From Actinomycetes bacterium (lineage in GTDB: Bacteria > Actinomycetota > Thermoleophilia > Solirubrobacterales > 70-9): 64,000 bases of DNA. Both the position numbers and the translations under genes were made by a program. The notes below the pieces were generated by a model. That model saw only the letters and a list, made by a program, of their open reading frames with translations. It did not search any database and was not told the origin of the DNA. The first letter of the stretch is position 1. Each line of letters opens with the position of its first letter. The stretch covers positions 124,001 to 188,000 of the forward strand of contig BOKP01000004.1 of NCBI GenBank assembly GCA_016861045.1, in the 5' to 3' direction. This document shows, piece after piece, positions 36,387 through 44,375 of this stretch.

Positions 36387-37330
36387 CGCCGTCGCCCCCC
36401 GCGGTCGCCCCCCGCCGTCGCCCGCTCGCCGGCCACCTCGTAGCCGAGCTCGGCGAGCAGCGGCGCCGCGACGCGCTCGAACGCGGCGACGTCCTCGGCC
36501 GCCATCTCCTCCTTCCAGCGGGCCAGCCGACTCGGGTCGGGCGGCTTGGAGGTCAGCACGTGCGCCTCCCTGCGGTGGTCGGCGGGGCGCAGCGGCCTGC
36601 CCTCGGCGCCGGGCAGGTCGCGGTGCATCTCGGCGAGCCGGTCGGCGGCGCGCTCGTAGTAGCGCAGCATCCGATCGTCCCAGGGCAGCTCGAGGAACTC
36701 GGCGATCCGCCGCAGCTCGGGCTCGGTGTCGCGGACGAGCGACTCGTACTGGACCTCGATGTAGTCGAGGCCGGCCGCGTCGGCGCGGGCGCCTTCGATC
36801 TTGCGCACCCAGCGCTCGGCGACGGTCTCCATCGGCGGCGGGTCCTTGAGGATCCGCTTGAACCGCGACAGCGCCGCGTCGCGGCCGTCGCGGATCATGT
36901 GCACGAACCGAGCCTCTCCGATCCAGCGTTCGATCTGCTTCATGCGCTTGACGTAGTTCGGCGTCTTGTCCCCCCAGCGGGGCTTGCCCTGGCCTTCGGC
37001 GTAGAGCTCGAAGAAGGCGCGGATCGTCGTCTCCGGGTCGATCCGGTCGAGCGAGCAGTAACGCTCGAGCAGGGCCGCCGAGTCGAGGCTGAAGTCACCC
37101 CACTGGCGATGCCCGGTGACGATCGCGTGAGCCTCCTCGCAGGTGACCCCGCGCTTGCGGGTCGCCTTGATCAGCGCCGGCACGAAGTGGGTCTCGGGCG
37201 GGATCGCCATGTCCGGATGGGCGTCCAGCATCAGCCGAAGGAGCGTCGTCCCCGAGCGGGTGACGCCGACGATGAACGGCACCGGAGGCCCGGCCGGGCG
37301 GTTGCGGCGCAGGGGGGCGGGGAGCCTCAT
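36383..37330 (-). CDS. Sulfotransferase, paralogue b (315 aa)
   Basis: The phosphosulfate loop VGVTRSGTTLLRLMLDAHP follows a basic N-terminus (RLPAPLRRNRPAG). The second loop is HMIRDGRDAALSRF, with alanine where the other copies have valine. The pocket segment is PRWGDKTPNYVK. The C-terminus continues past the common LGYEVAG end for about 15 glycine/arginine-rich residues. No signal peptide or membrane segment, so it acts in the cytoplasm, before any export. Starts by ATGA overlap. Confidence 0.87.
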   Translation of the reverse strand: MRLPAPLRRNRPAGPPVPFIVGVTRSGTTLLRLMLDAHPDMAIPPETHFVPALIKATRKRGVTCEEAHAIVTGHRQWGDFSLDSAALLERYCSLDRIDPETTIRAFFELYAEGQGKPRWGDKTPNYVKRMKQIERWIGEARFVHMIRDGRDAALSRFKRILKDPPPMETVAERWVRKIEGARADAAGLDYIEVQYESLVRDTEPELRRIAEFLELPWDDRMLRYYERAADRLAEMHRDLPGAEGRPLRPADHRREAHVLTSKPPDPSRLARWKEEMAAEDVAAFERVAAPLLAELGYEVAGERATAGGDRGGRRR

Positions 37331-38313
37331 TCGGCTCCCTCCGGGGCCGGCGATCGGTCGCGACCGGTCTCGTAGCCGAGCTCGGTCAGCAGCCCCCCGG
37401 CCACCCGCTCGAAGCCGGCGAGCTCGGCCGCGGTCATCTCCCGCCGCCAGCGGCCGCTCCGGTCCGTCGTCGGGGGCTCGGTCGTCAGCGCGTGGGCCGC
37501 GAGCCGGTTGGTGGCGGTGCGGACGATCCCGTTCTCGGCGTTGTCGAGATCGCGGTCCATCTCCGCGAGCCGCCCGGGGGCGCGCCGGTGGTATTCCAGC
37601 ATCGCCGGGTCGAAGTCGAGCTCGACGAGCTCGCAGATCAGCCGCAGCGTCGCCTCGGTGTCGCCGACGAGGTCCTCGTAGCGGATCTCGAGGTAGGTGC
37701 CGGCCCTGATCTCGGTGGCGCCCTCGCGGGCGGCGATGATCCGCCGCTGCCAGCGCTCGGCCATCGCGGTCATCGTCGTCGCCTCCCCGCCGATGGCGCG
37801 CTCGCGCTGGGAGAGCGCCACATCGCGGCCGTCGCGGATCAGGTGGACGAAGCGGGCCTCGGGCAGCGCTCGCGCGATCCGCGGCATCGCCCGCATGTAG
37901 CGCGGGGTCTTGTCGCCCCAGCGCGGCTTGCCCTGCTCGGCCGCGTAGAGCTCGTAGAAGCAGCGGATCGCGCCCGCCGCCGTCAGCGGGCGCACCTGCT
38001 TGGCCCGCGCCCGCAGCGCCGACTCGTCGAGGCCGAAGTCGCCCCAGCGCGGGTGCCTGGTGATCGAGCGGATCAGCCTTCGCCGGGTGTTCTCGTGGTT
38101 GGCGCGGCGGATCACCTCGGGGATGAAGTGCGTCTCGGGCGGGATCGTCAGCTCCGGATGGGCGTCGAGCATCATCCGCAGGAGCGTCGTCCCGGAGCGG
38201 TTGACGCCGACGACGAACGGCGCCGGCAGCCGCTTCGGCTCCGCCATCCGCCGTCGCAGCTGCGCCGCCATCGCGAGCGGACGGCGCCAGCCGGGCTGTC
38301 TCTGCGCCTTCAC
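37327..38313 (-). CDS. Sulfotransferase, paralogue c (328 aa)
   Basis: The first loop is VVGVNRSGTTLLRMMLDAHP, with asparagine in place of threonine before RSGT, a feature shared only with paralogue d; these two are likely the most recent duplicates. The second loop is HLIRDGRDVALSQR; the pocket segment PRWGDKTPRYMR. The N-terminal 30 residues are basic and helical (AMAAQLRRRMAEPKR). GTG start overlaps the preceding stop (GTGA). Confidence 0.87.
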   Translation of the reverse strand: MKAQRQPGWRRPLAMAAQLRRRMAEPKRLPAPFVVGVNRSGTTLLRMMLDAHPELTIPPETHFIPEVIRRANHENTRRRLIRSITRHPRWGDFGLDESALRARAKQVRPLTAAGAIRCFYELYAAEQGKPRWGDKTPRYMRAMPRIARALPEARFVHLIRDGRDVALSQRERAIGGEATTMTAMAERWQRRIIAAREGATEIRAGTYLEIRYEDLVGDTEATLRLICELVELDFDPAMLEYHRRAPGRLAEMDRDLDNAENGIVRTATNRLAAHALTTEPPTTDRSGRWRREMTAAELAGFERVAGGLLTELGYETGRDRSPAPEGAE

Positions 38314-39284
38314 CGCCTCCCCTCCTCGCGCGGCTCGGTGCCGGGGCCGTCGCCGACCGCGTAGCCGAGCTCGGCGAGCAGCGGCCCGGCGATCGACTCG
38401 AACAGCTCGCGGTCGGAGCGGCTCATCGCCTCGCGCCAGCGGCTCACGCGCTTCGGGTCGGGCTTCTCGGTCGTCCGGGCGTGCGTCGCCATCCGCCGCT
38501 CGACGCTGAGCGTCGTCCTCCTGCCGTCCTCCGGGAGCTCACGGCGCATCTCCTCGAGCCGCACGGCGGACTGCCGGTGATAGTCGAGCACCGCGTCGTC
38601 CCAGGGCAGCTCGAGCTGGGCGCAGATCCGCTCCAGCGTCGGCCGCGTCTCGAGGATCAGGCTCTCGTAGCGGATCTCCTCGTAGCGGCGGAGCCGCTTC
38701 GCCTGCTCCCGCGCCCGGGTGATCCGCCGCACCCAGCGCTCGGCGATGCGGTCGATCGGGTGCTCTTTGACCGCGCGGTCGCGGATCGAGAGGGCGACGT
38801 CGCGGCCGTCGCGGATCACGTGCACGAACCGCGCTTCGGGCAGCGCCCGCTCGATCTTCCTCATGCTCTTGACGTAGATCGGCGTCTTCTCCCCCCAGCG
38901 GGGCTTGCCGGCCCGCTCCGCGTAGGCGGAGTAGAACGCGCGCAGGGCGTCTCCCGCGTTGAGCGGCTCGATCGCGCGGAAGCGCTCGAGCAGCTCCTCC
39001 CCGGTGAGCCCGAAGTCGCCCCACTCGCGCTGGCGGGTGATCGTCGCGAGCAGCGCCTCGGGCGTCGGATCGCGACCCTCCGCCGCCTCGATCAACTCCG
39101 GCACGAAGTGCGTCTCGGGCGGGATCGTCAGCTCGGGATGGGCGTCGAGCATCATCCGCAGGAGCGTCGTCCCGGAGCGGTTGACGCCGACGACGAACGG
39201 CGCCGGGGTCGGTTCGGCCCCGCGCGCCGAGGCGCGACGGCTCCTGGTCCGCCGCCAGGCTCTCTTTGGGCTCGGTGCTGCCAT
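38310..39284 (-). CDS. Sulfotransferase, paralogue d (324 aa)
   Basis: First gene of the four-paralogue run. ATG 39284 (AAPSPKRAWRRTRSRR) is preferred; an upstream ATG at 39323 would add 13 poorly conserved residues. Loops: VVGVNRSGTTLLRMMLDAHP and HVIRDGRDVALSIR; the pocket segment is PRWGEKTPIYVK, with Glu for Asp. It must carry the run's promoter upstream, in the 159 bases to 39443, where a CCCCG/CGGGG hairpin (39325-39340) is also present. Confidence 0.87.
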   Translation of the reverse strand: MAAPSPKRAWRRTRSRRASARGAEPTPAPFVVGVNRSGTTLLRMMLDAHPELTIPPETHFVPELIEAAEGRDPTPEALLATITRQREWGDFGLTGEELLERFRAIEPLNAGDALRAFYSAYAERAGKPRWGEKTPIYVKSMRKIERALPEARFVHVIRDGRDVALSIRDRAVKEHPIDRIAERWVRRITRAREQAKRLRRYEEIRYESLILETRPTLERICAQLELPWDDAVLDYHRQSAVRLEEMRRELPEDGRRTTLSVERRMATHARTTEKPDPKRVSRWREAMSRSDRELFESIAGPLLAELGYAVGDGPGTEPREEGRR

Positions 39285-39443
39285 TCGGGGATGTCGACAG
39301 GGAGGGTATCCCCGTCGCGGCACTTCCCCGGGACCGGGGAGGGCGCCCGGGAGCGGATGGCGGCGTCCGGGCGAGCGCGGGATTGTAGGCGCCCGTCGGG
39401 CGCGCCGCGTCGCGCCGGGACTCCGGCTAACGTCGGGCGCACC

Positions 39444-39629
39444 ATGGCGGCTGGGGCCGACAGACCGCGCGGCCGGGGAAGGGGCTTCGAGCGGCTCGAG
39501 ACCGCCGACCTCGAGCAGCGCCGCCGGCAGCTCCTCGAGACGACGATGGCCGAGCGGATCGAGCAGGCGCTGCTCCTCGGCGATCTCGCGCGGGACCTGC
39601 GGCGGGGGATGACCGAGGCGTTGCGGTGA
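39444..39629 (+). CDS. Small helical protein paired with a nucleotidyltransferase
   Basis: A 61-residue highly charged protein (FERLETADLEQRRRQLLE, then IEQALLLGDLARDLRRG), predicted to be mostly helical. Its TGA overlaps the GTG of the next gene as GTGA, so the two are translated together. I do not recognise a family. The arrangement, a small charged protein coupled to a stand-alone nucleotidyltransferase, resembles toxin-antitoxin pairs, and by analogy this would be the antitoxin or a partner subunit. Confidence 0.6.
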   Translation: MAAGADRPRGRGRGFERLETADLEQRRRQLLETTMAERIEQALLLGDLARDLRRGMTEALR

Positions 39630-40111
39630 CCCACGCCGGCGGCGCGGGTCAGCGGATGCTCATCGAGAAGCTCGGCGCGGGTCACGTCCGGTACGTGCTG
39701 GTCGGCGGGCTGGCGGTCGCCGCGCATGGCTACGTCCGCGCGACCGCGGACGTCGACATCGTCTTCTCCACGGATGCGGAGAGCTGTGGCCGCTTGGCAG
39801 CGGTGCTGGGGGAGCTGCGGGCCGAGGTTGTGCTGGCGGATCGACCGGCGCCGGAGGAGGGCATCACGGGCCCGTGGCTGGCCGAGGGCGGCCATTTCCG
39901 CTTCGGCACCGAGGCTGGTGCGCTCGACGCGCTGACCACGGTCGCCGGATTCGACTACGAACGCCTGGCCGCGAGCGCGATCGGCGTCGGGATCGGGGCG
40001 GCGGTCGTGGCCGTTTGCTCGCTCGAGGACCTGCTGGTCATGAAGGCCGCCGGCGACCGGGCGAGGGATCGAGCCGACATCGAGGAGCTCCGGCGCCTCC
40101 ACGGCGACTGA
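39626..40111 (+). CDS. Stand-alone nucleotidyltransferase (MNT/AbiEii-like fold)
   Basis: A 161-residue protein with the polymerase-beta-type signature: VLVGGLAVAAHGYVRATADV, then DIV, giving GG followed by the two catalytic aspartates of the DxD motif. The C-terminal half (SLEDLLVMKAAGDRARDRAD) has the conserved K-A-x(3)-R-x-K/R-D pattern of stand-alone nucleotidyltransferases. Known relatives modify tRNA or partner proteins as toxins or antitoxins. It is coupled to the small protein upstream, on the strand opposite to the sulfotransferase run. Confidence 0.75.
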   Translation: MTHAGGAGQRMLIEKLGAGHVRYVLVGGLAVAAHGYVRATADVDIVFSTDAESCGRLAAVLGELRAEVVLADRPAPEEGITGPWLAEGGHFRFGTEAGALDALTTVAGFDYERLAASAIGVGIGAAVVAVCSLEDLLVMKAAGDRARDRADIEELRRLHGD

Positions 40112-40164
40112 GGCGGCGCTCATCGGCCACACGTGGGGCCGGAGCGCGGTCTGCACGGTCTCGC

Positions 40165-41241
40165 TCAGGCCGTGAGCAGCTCGCCGAGCGCCGCGACCGT
40201 CCGCTCCCAGCGGTGGTCGGCACGGGAGCGCTCGGCGCCGCCCCGGAGGCGGGCCAGCTCCCCGGGCTCCGCGATCCGCTCGATCGCCGCGGCGAGCGCG
40301 TCGATGTCGGGACGGCGGGCCGGGATCCCGGAGCGGGCGGTCCCGTCGGGGTGGGAGGGAACGAGGAGCCCGTTGACGCCGTCGACGACGACCTCGTTCA
40401 TCGGCGGGTCGTCGTTGGCGATCGTCGGCATCCCGAATGCGATCGCCTCGTAGAGCGGCAGGCCGAGCCCCTCCCAACGCGCGGGCGAGAGCGATACGTC
40501 GTTGGCCGCGATCGCCGCCAGGTGCTCGGGCCAGGGCTCGTCGGCGAGCCGGAGCTCGACCCGCTCGTCGGCATCGACCAGCGGCAGCAGCCGCTCGAGC
40601 CGCGAGCGCTCGACCTGGGCCTTGACGAGCAGGCGCAGGTTCTCGCCGCGGGCGCGCGCGAACGCCTCGACGACCGGCTCGGCCGGCTTGCGATGGCCGA
40701 GGAAGCCGCCGGGGAAGACGAAGCGGACGAGGCCGTCATCGAAGCGCTCGACCGGCACCGCGAGCAGCTCCGGGTGGATGCCCCACGGGACCCGCGGGGC
40801 ATCGAGCCCCCACCCGGCGTAGCGGCGCCGCTCGCATGCGGTCATCGAGTAGATGACGTCGTAGGCGGTCCGGGCCGGCTCGAGGTGCTCGCGGGTGAAG
40901 TGCTCCCAGACGAAGCGCCCGATCACCCGGACGCCCGCGGCCCGCAGCCGCGCGAGCTCCTCGAACTGGTAGTTCTGGTCGCAGAGGATCGCGTCGAGCG
41001 AGTTCGCCTCGACCCATGCCTCGTACTCGGCGAGCGGCGTCTCGAAAGCCGACGCCGCGGTGACGCCGGGCTGGTCCCAGACCCCGGTCCGCTCCAGGGC
41101 CCCGGCCATCGGGCCCTTCTCCCGGCGCGGCTTGGCGAGGACGAAGCTCGCGTGGCCGAGCGCCTCGACGGCGGAGCGGAGCTGGCGGCCGACGACGGGC
41201 TGGCCGCGGTTGAACCACTTGCTGACGATGCCGACGTTCAA
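40165..41241 (-). CDS. GT-B glycosyltransferase, paralogue 2 (no insertion)
   Basis: A 358-residue paralogue beginning NVGIVSKWFNRGQPVVGRQL, with VIGRFVWEHF in the N-terminal domain and the donor-site pattern RWEGLGLPLYEAIAFG plus NDDPPMNEVVVDGVNGL in the C-terminal domain. The interdomain linker is short (ELLAVPVERFDDGLVRFVFPG) and has none of the hairpin insertion seen in its paralogues, so it shows the ancestral form of that region. Start TTG 41241. An 8-bp hairpin lies just upstream. Confidence 0.85.
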   Translation of the reverse strand: MNVGIVSKWFNRGQPVVGRQLRSAVEALGHASFVLAKPRREKGPMAGALERTGVWDQPGVTAASAFETPLAEYEAWVEANSLDAILCDQNYQFEELARLRAAGVRVIGRFVWEHFTREHLEPARTAYDVIYSMTACERRRYAGWGLDAPRVPWGIHPELLAVPVERFDDGLVRFVFPGGFLGHRKPAEPVVEAFARARGENLRLLVKAQVERSRLERLLPLVDADERVELRLADEPWPEHLAAIAANDVSLSPARWEGLGLPLYEAIAFGMPTIANDDPPMNEVVVDGVNGLLVPSHPDGTARSGIPARRPDIDALAAAIERIAEPGELARLRGGAERSRADHRWERTVAALGELLTA

Positions 41242-41247
41242 GCGCCG

Positions 41248-41288
41248 CCCACCCGGTCGGCCCGAGCGCCCGGCGCGACCGCGCCGGG
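41248..41288. terminator. GC-rich hairpin between two glycosyltransferase genes
   Basis: CCCGGCGC (41269-41276) pairs with GCGCCGGG (41281-41288) around a GACC loop. An additional CCACCCGG near 41248 can pair with CCGGGTGG just to the right. It lies 64 bases after the upstream gene's stop (minus strand). No U-tract follows in either direction, so it may be an attenuator or an RNA stabiliser instead of a terminator. Confidence 0.45.
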
Positions 41289-41351
41289 TGGTTCGACCCC
41301 GCTCCGCCTGTCGCCGCTCGGGCTCATCGCGCGCCGGGAGGGTAGCCGCCG

Positions 41352-42545
41352 TCAGGCGTCGACGAGCGCCGCGAGGTCCTCGACCGTTCGCGACCAGGAG
41401 CGCGCGGCGGCGAGCTCGGCCACTCCCGCCCGCATCCGCTCGAGCTCGGCGGCGTCGCCGAGCCGCTCGATCGCCGCCGCCAGCGCGTCGACGTCGGGAT
41501 CCCAGGCCGGGATGCCCGACCGGGCCGTGCCGTTCCGGACCGAGGGGACGAGGATCCCGCTGCGCCCGTCGAGCACCATCTCCGACATCGGCGGCCTGTC
41601 GTTGGTGATGACCGGAAGGCCGAAGCCGGTCGCCTCGAACAGCGGCAGCCCGAGCCCTTCCCAGCGCGACGGCGCCAGGCAGACGTCGCAGGCGGCGAAG
41701 CGCGCACGGTGCTCCGCCTCGGGCTCGTCCTCGAGCATCAGCTCGATCCGCCGGTCGGCGGCCGCGGCCTCGCGCAGGGCGTCGTCGTTGCGGGGCACCT
41801 GGGCGTCGATCAGCAGCCGCAGGTGCTCGCCCCGCGCCCTTCCGAACGCCTTGAGCACCTTCCGGATCGGCTTGCGGCGGCCGAGGAAGGAGCCGGGGAA
41901 GTAGAAGATCACCCCGGCGGAATGCTCCGCTTCGCGTCCGCTTCCGCCGGCTCCACCTCGGCGAACGGCGGCGCCCGGATCACGGCCACCTCCTCGGGCT
42001 TCGCCCTGCGGGGGTGTCGGGGGTGGAGCGCCGCCTTGCTCCGGGACGGCCGGGCTTCCCTCTTCCGCCAGCAGCTCGGGGTGGATGCCCCACTGGACGT
42101 ACGGGCTGGCGATCCCCATCTCCGCGTAGCGGGCGCGCTCGGCGCGGTGGAGCGAGTAGATCGTCTCGAAGGCGCGGCGGGCCGGATCGACGTGCTCGGC
42201 CGCGAAGTACTCCCAGACGAAGCGGCCGACGGTGCGGATCCCGGCGGCGCGCAGGGCGGCGACCTCGTCCCACTGGTAGTTCTCGTCGAACAGGATCAGC
42301 TCGAGCGACGCCGCCCGGGCCCAGTCCTCGTACTCGCCGAGCGGGACCTCGTGCGCGGAGGCCGTGGTGATGCCGGGCTGGTCCCAGACCGGGTCCGGCT
42401 CGCCCGCGAGCTCCGCCCGCGGCCCCGAGCCGGGCCGGGCGAGGACGAACGTCTCGTGGCCGAGCTCGCCGAGCGCCGAGCGGATCTGGCGGGCCACGAT
42501 CGCCTGGCCGCTCGCCGTCCACTTGCTGACCAGGCCTATCCGCAC
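41352..42545 (-). CDS. GT-B glycosyltransferase, paralogue 3 (with repeat insertion)
   Basis: A 397-residue paralogue. N-terminus RIGLVSKWTASGQAIVARQI; TVGRFVWEYF; donor site RWEGLGLPLFEATGFG; NDRPPMSEMVLDGRSGI. Between GIHPELLAEEG and GVIFYFPG it has about 48 extra residues rich in G, A, P and R, encoded by a 139-base repeat also found in the 54.3-kb paralogue. The insertion falls in the loop between the two Rossmann domains, where it may be tolerated. It follows the O-methyltransferase gene by 43 bases. Confidence 0.85.
   Translation of the reverse strand: MRIGLVSKWTASGQAIVARQIRSALGELGHETFVLARPGSGPRAELAGEPDPVWDQPGITTASAHEVPLGEYEDWARAASLELILFDENYQWDEVAALRAAGIRTVGRFVWEYFAAEHVDPARRAFETIYSLHRAERARYAEMGIASPYVQWGIHPELLAEEGSPAVPEQGGAPPPTPPQGEARGGGRDPGAAVRRGGAGGSGREAEHSAGVIFYFPGSFLGRRKPIRKVLKAFGRARGEHLRLLIDAQVPRNDDALREAAAADRRIELMLEDEPEAEHRARFAACDVCLAPSRWEGLGLPLFEATGFGLPVITNDRPPMSEMVLDGRSGILVPSVRNGTARSGIPAWDPDVDALAAAIERLGDAAELERMRAGVAELAAARSWSRTVEDLAALVDA
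41911..42049. repeat. 139-bp in-frame repeat, copy A (with hairpin 41914-41950)
   Basis: It aligns without gaps to 54905-55043 with about 12 mismatches by eye. It contains the hairpin arms CCGGCGGAA (41914-41922) and TTCCGCCGG (41942-41950) around the core TGCTCCGCTTCGCGTCCGC. At least two further small inverted repeats follow, including GGAGC...GCTCC near 42025-42042. It is wholly inside a glycosyltransferase gene and keeps the frame open. Confidence 0.85.
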
Positions 42546-42588
42546 GCGCCCTCCGCCGAGCGGCCGGACGGGTGTGCGCGTTCGTCCG

Positions 42589-43254
42589 TCATCGCTTGCG
42601 GGCCAGGGTGATCCCGTCGGCGACGGCGAGCATCGCCACGTCGACCCGGTCGTCGGCCGCGATCGCCTCGTTGAGGGCGGCGATGGCCACCGCGCCGGCG
42701 TCGTCGGGGTCGGGATCGAGCACGGTGCCGTCGCGAAGGACGTTGTCGAGGACGATCAGCCCGCCCGGGCGAACGAGGTCGAGGCAGCTCTCGTAGTAGT
42801 CGGGGTATCCCGTCTTGTCGGCATCGATGAAGGCGAGGTCGAACGGCTCCCCGGCCTCGCCGCGGAGCCGCTCGAGCGTCTCGGCGGCGGGGCCGAGCTC
42901 GATGTCGATCACGGCGGCGACGCCGGCGCGCTCGAAGTTCCGCCGTGCCGTCGCAGCGCGATCGGGATCGAGCTCGCAGGCGGTCAGCCGCCCGCCGGGG
43001 GCGAGGCCGCGCGCGATGCAGATCGCCGAGTAGCCGGTGAAGGTGCCGAGCTCGATCGCCCGGGTCGCGCCGACGAGCCCGGTCAGCATCGTCATCAGCG
43101 CCCCCTGGTCGGGCGAGATCTGCATCACCGCGATGTCGCCGAGCGCGGCGGTGCTCTCGCGGACGGCGGCCAGCGCCTCGTCCTCGCGGGCGCCGTGGCG
43201 GACGACGTAGTCGTGGAGCTTCGGCGTCAGCGCGATGAACTTGGGCTCGCTCAC
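42589..43254 (-). CDS. SAM-dependent O-methyltransferase (class I, CCoAOMT-like)
   Basis: A 221-residue protein of the caffeoyl-CoA/catechol O-methyltransferase group. Key segments: SPDQGALMTMLTGLV, the SAM site AIELGTFTGYSAICIARGL, FDLAFIDADKTGYPDYYES and GGLIVLDNVLRDG; the aspartates in DADK and the asparagine in DNVL are expected to bind a divalent metal. GTG start overlaps the sulfotransferase stop (GTGA). In the island it may methylate a phenolic or sugar hydroxyl; the family prefers catechol-type acceptors. Confidence 0.88.
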   Translation of the reverse strand: MSEPKFIALTPKLHDYVVRHGAREDEALAAVRESTAALGDIAVMQISPDQGALMTMLTGLVGATRAIELGTFTGYSAICIARGLAPGGRLTACELDPDRAATARRNFERAGVAAVIDIELGPAAETLERLRGEAGEPFDLAFIDADKTGYPDYYESCLDLVRPGGLIVLDNVLRDGTVLDPDPDDAGAVAIAALNEAIAADDRVDVAMLAVADGITLARKR

Positions 43255-44180
43255 GCGCCGCCCGCCGTGGCGCCGGTGCCGACCTCGTAGCCGAGCTCGC
43301 CGAGCAGCTCCCCGGCGGCGGCGTCGAAGGCGGCGACGTCCTCGGCGGCCATCTTCTCCTTCCACCTGTACATCGCGCCCGGGTCCGGCGGCTTCTGCGT
43401 CATCGCATGCGCCACCATCCGCTCGCTTCCGGGCCGGGTCGGCTTGCCCGCGGTCGCCGGCAGGTCGCGCGCCATCTCTGCCATCCGCTCGGCCGCCCCC
43501 TCGTAATAGGTGAGCATCGCCGGGTCCCAGGGGAGCTCGAGGAAGTCGGAGATCCGGCGCAGGTTCGGCTCGGTGTCGGTGACGAGATCCTCGTAGCGGA
43601 GCTCGAGGTAGTGGGAGACCTTGCGGCCGTGGCGCTGGGCCCGGCGGATCCGTCGCTGCCAGGTCTTCGCGACCTGTCCTGCCGGCGCCGGGTCCTTGTC
43701 GCCGAGCGTCCGCTTCCAGCGCGACAGCGCCACGTCGCGCCCGTCGCGGATCACGTGGATGAACCGCGCCTCGGGCAGCGCTCCCTCGATCTCGACCATG
43801 CTCTTTACGTAGGCCGGCGTCTTCTCGCCGTAGCGCGGCTTGCCCTGGCGCTCGGCGTAGATCTCGTAGAACGACCGCAGCGCCGGGCCCGCCGCGAACC
43901 GCTCGAGCCGCTCCCAGCGGGCGACGACGTCAGCCGGGTCGGTGTGGAGATCGCCCCACTGGCGGACCGCGGTCATCGTCGCGACCGCCTGCTCCGGCGT
44001 CGCCCCTGCCTCGATCGCGTCGATCAGGTCGGGGACGAAGTGGGTCTCGGGCGGGATCGCGAGGTCGGGATGGGCGTCGAGCATCAGCCGCAGCATCGTC
44101 GTGCCGGAGCGGCCGACGCCGACGATGAACGGGACCGGCGGGCGCGCGGGCTCCTTCGCCTTGCGCGAGAAGAGTGCCAT
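43251..44180 (-). CDS. Sulfotransferase, paralogue e (309 aa)
   Basis: The phosphosulfate loop is IVGVGRSGTTMLRLMLDAHP and the second loop HVIRDGRDVALSRW. The pocket segment is PRYGEKTPAYVK, with tyrosine and glutamate replacing the Trp/Asp of the other copies. ATG 44180 gives the N-terminus ALFSRKAKEPARPPVPF. It is coupled by GTGA to the O-methyltransferase, so this pair may act on the same acceptor. A 72-base nested hairpin lies 39 bases upstream. Confidence 0.87.
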   Translation of the reverse strand: MALFSRKAKEPARPPVPFIVGVGRSGTTMLRLMLDAHPDLAIPPETHFVPDLIDAIEAGATPEQAVATMTAVRQWGDLHTDPADVVARWERLERFAAGPALRSFYEIYAERQGKPRYGEKTPAYVKSMVEIEGALPEARFIHVIRDGRDVALSRWKRTLGDKDPAPAGQVAKTWQRRIRRAQRHGRKVSHYLELRYEDLVTDTEPNLRRISDFLELPWDPAMLTYYEGAAERMAEMARDLPATAGKPTRPGSERMVAHAMTQKPPDPGAMYRWKEKMAAEDVAAFDAAAGELLGELGYEVGTGATAGGA

Positions 44181-44218
44181 CAGGCGAAGCGTAGGCGACC
44201 GCGATTCGGAGCGGCGAC

Positions 44219-44290
44219 GGGAGGGGGACGACCGCCCGAACCAGGCCTGCGGCCTTGTTCGTGGACGGTCCGGTCGGCCGTCCCCCTCCC
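44219..44290. repeat. 72-base nested hairpin upstream of a sulfotransferase
   Basis: Outer arms GGGAGGGGGACG (44219-44230) and CGTCCCCCTCCC (44279-44290) pair perfectly over 12 bases. An inner stem GAACCAGGCC (44238-44247) and GGCCTTGTTC (44251-44260) pairs with one mismatch around a 3-base loop. It lies in the 195-base gap between the glycosyltransferase stop at 44376 and the sulfotransferase start at 44180, both on the minus strand, so it could terminate the first or regulate the second. Confidence 0.75.
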
Positions 44291-44375
44291 GCCTTGGCCT
44301 CGGCCGCACGAGATGGCAGAAGCCGGCCGGGGGAGCGGGTTGGCGCGACCTCGCGGCCGGTCCCGTTCCTCTCGG

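Noticed and set aside
41248-41288. Treating the GC-rich hairpin as another member of the dispersed hairpin family
   Set aside because: Its loop has no trace of the CTCCG-CTTCG-CGTCC core; it is an ordinary GC stem.
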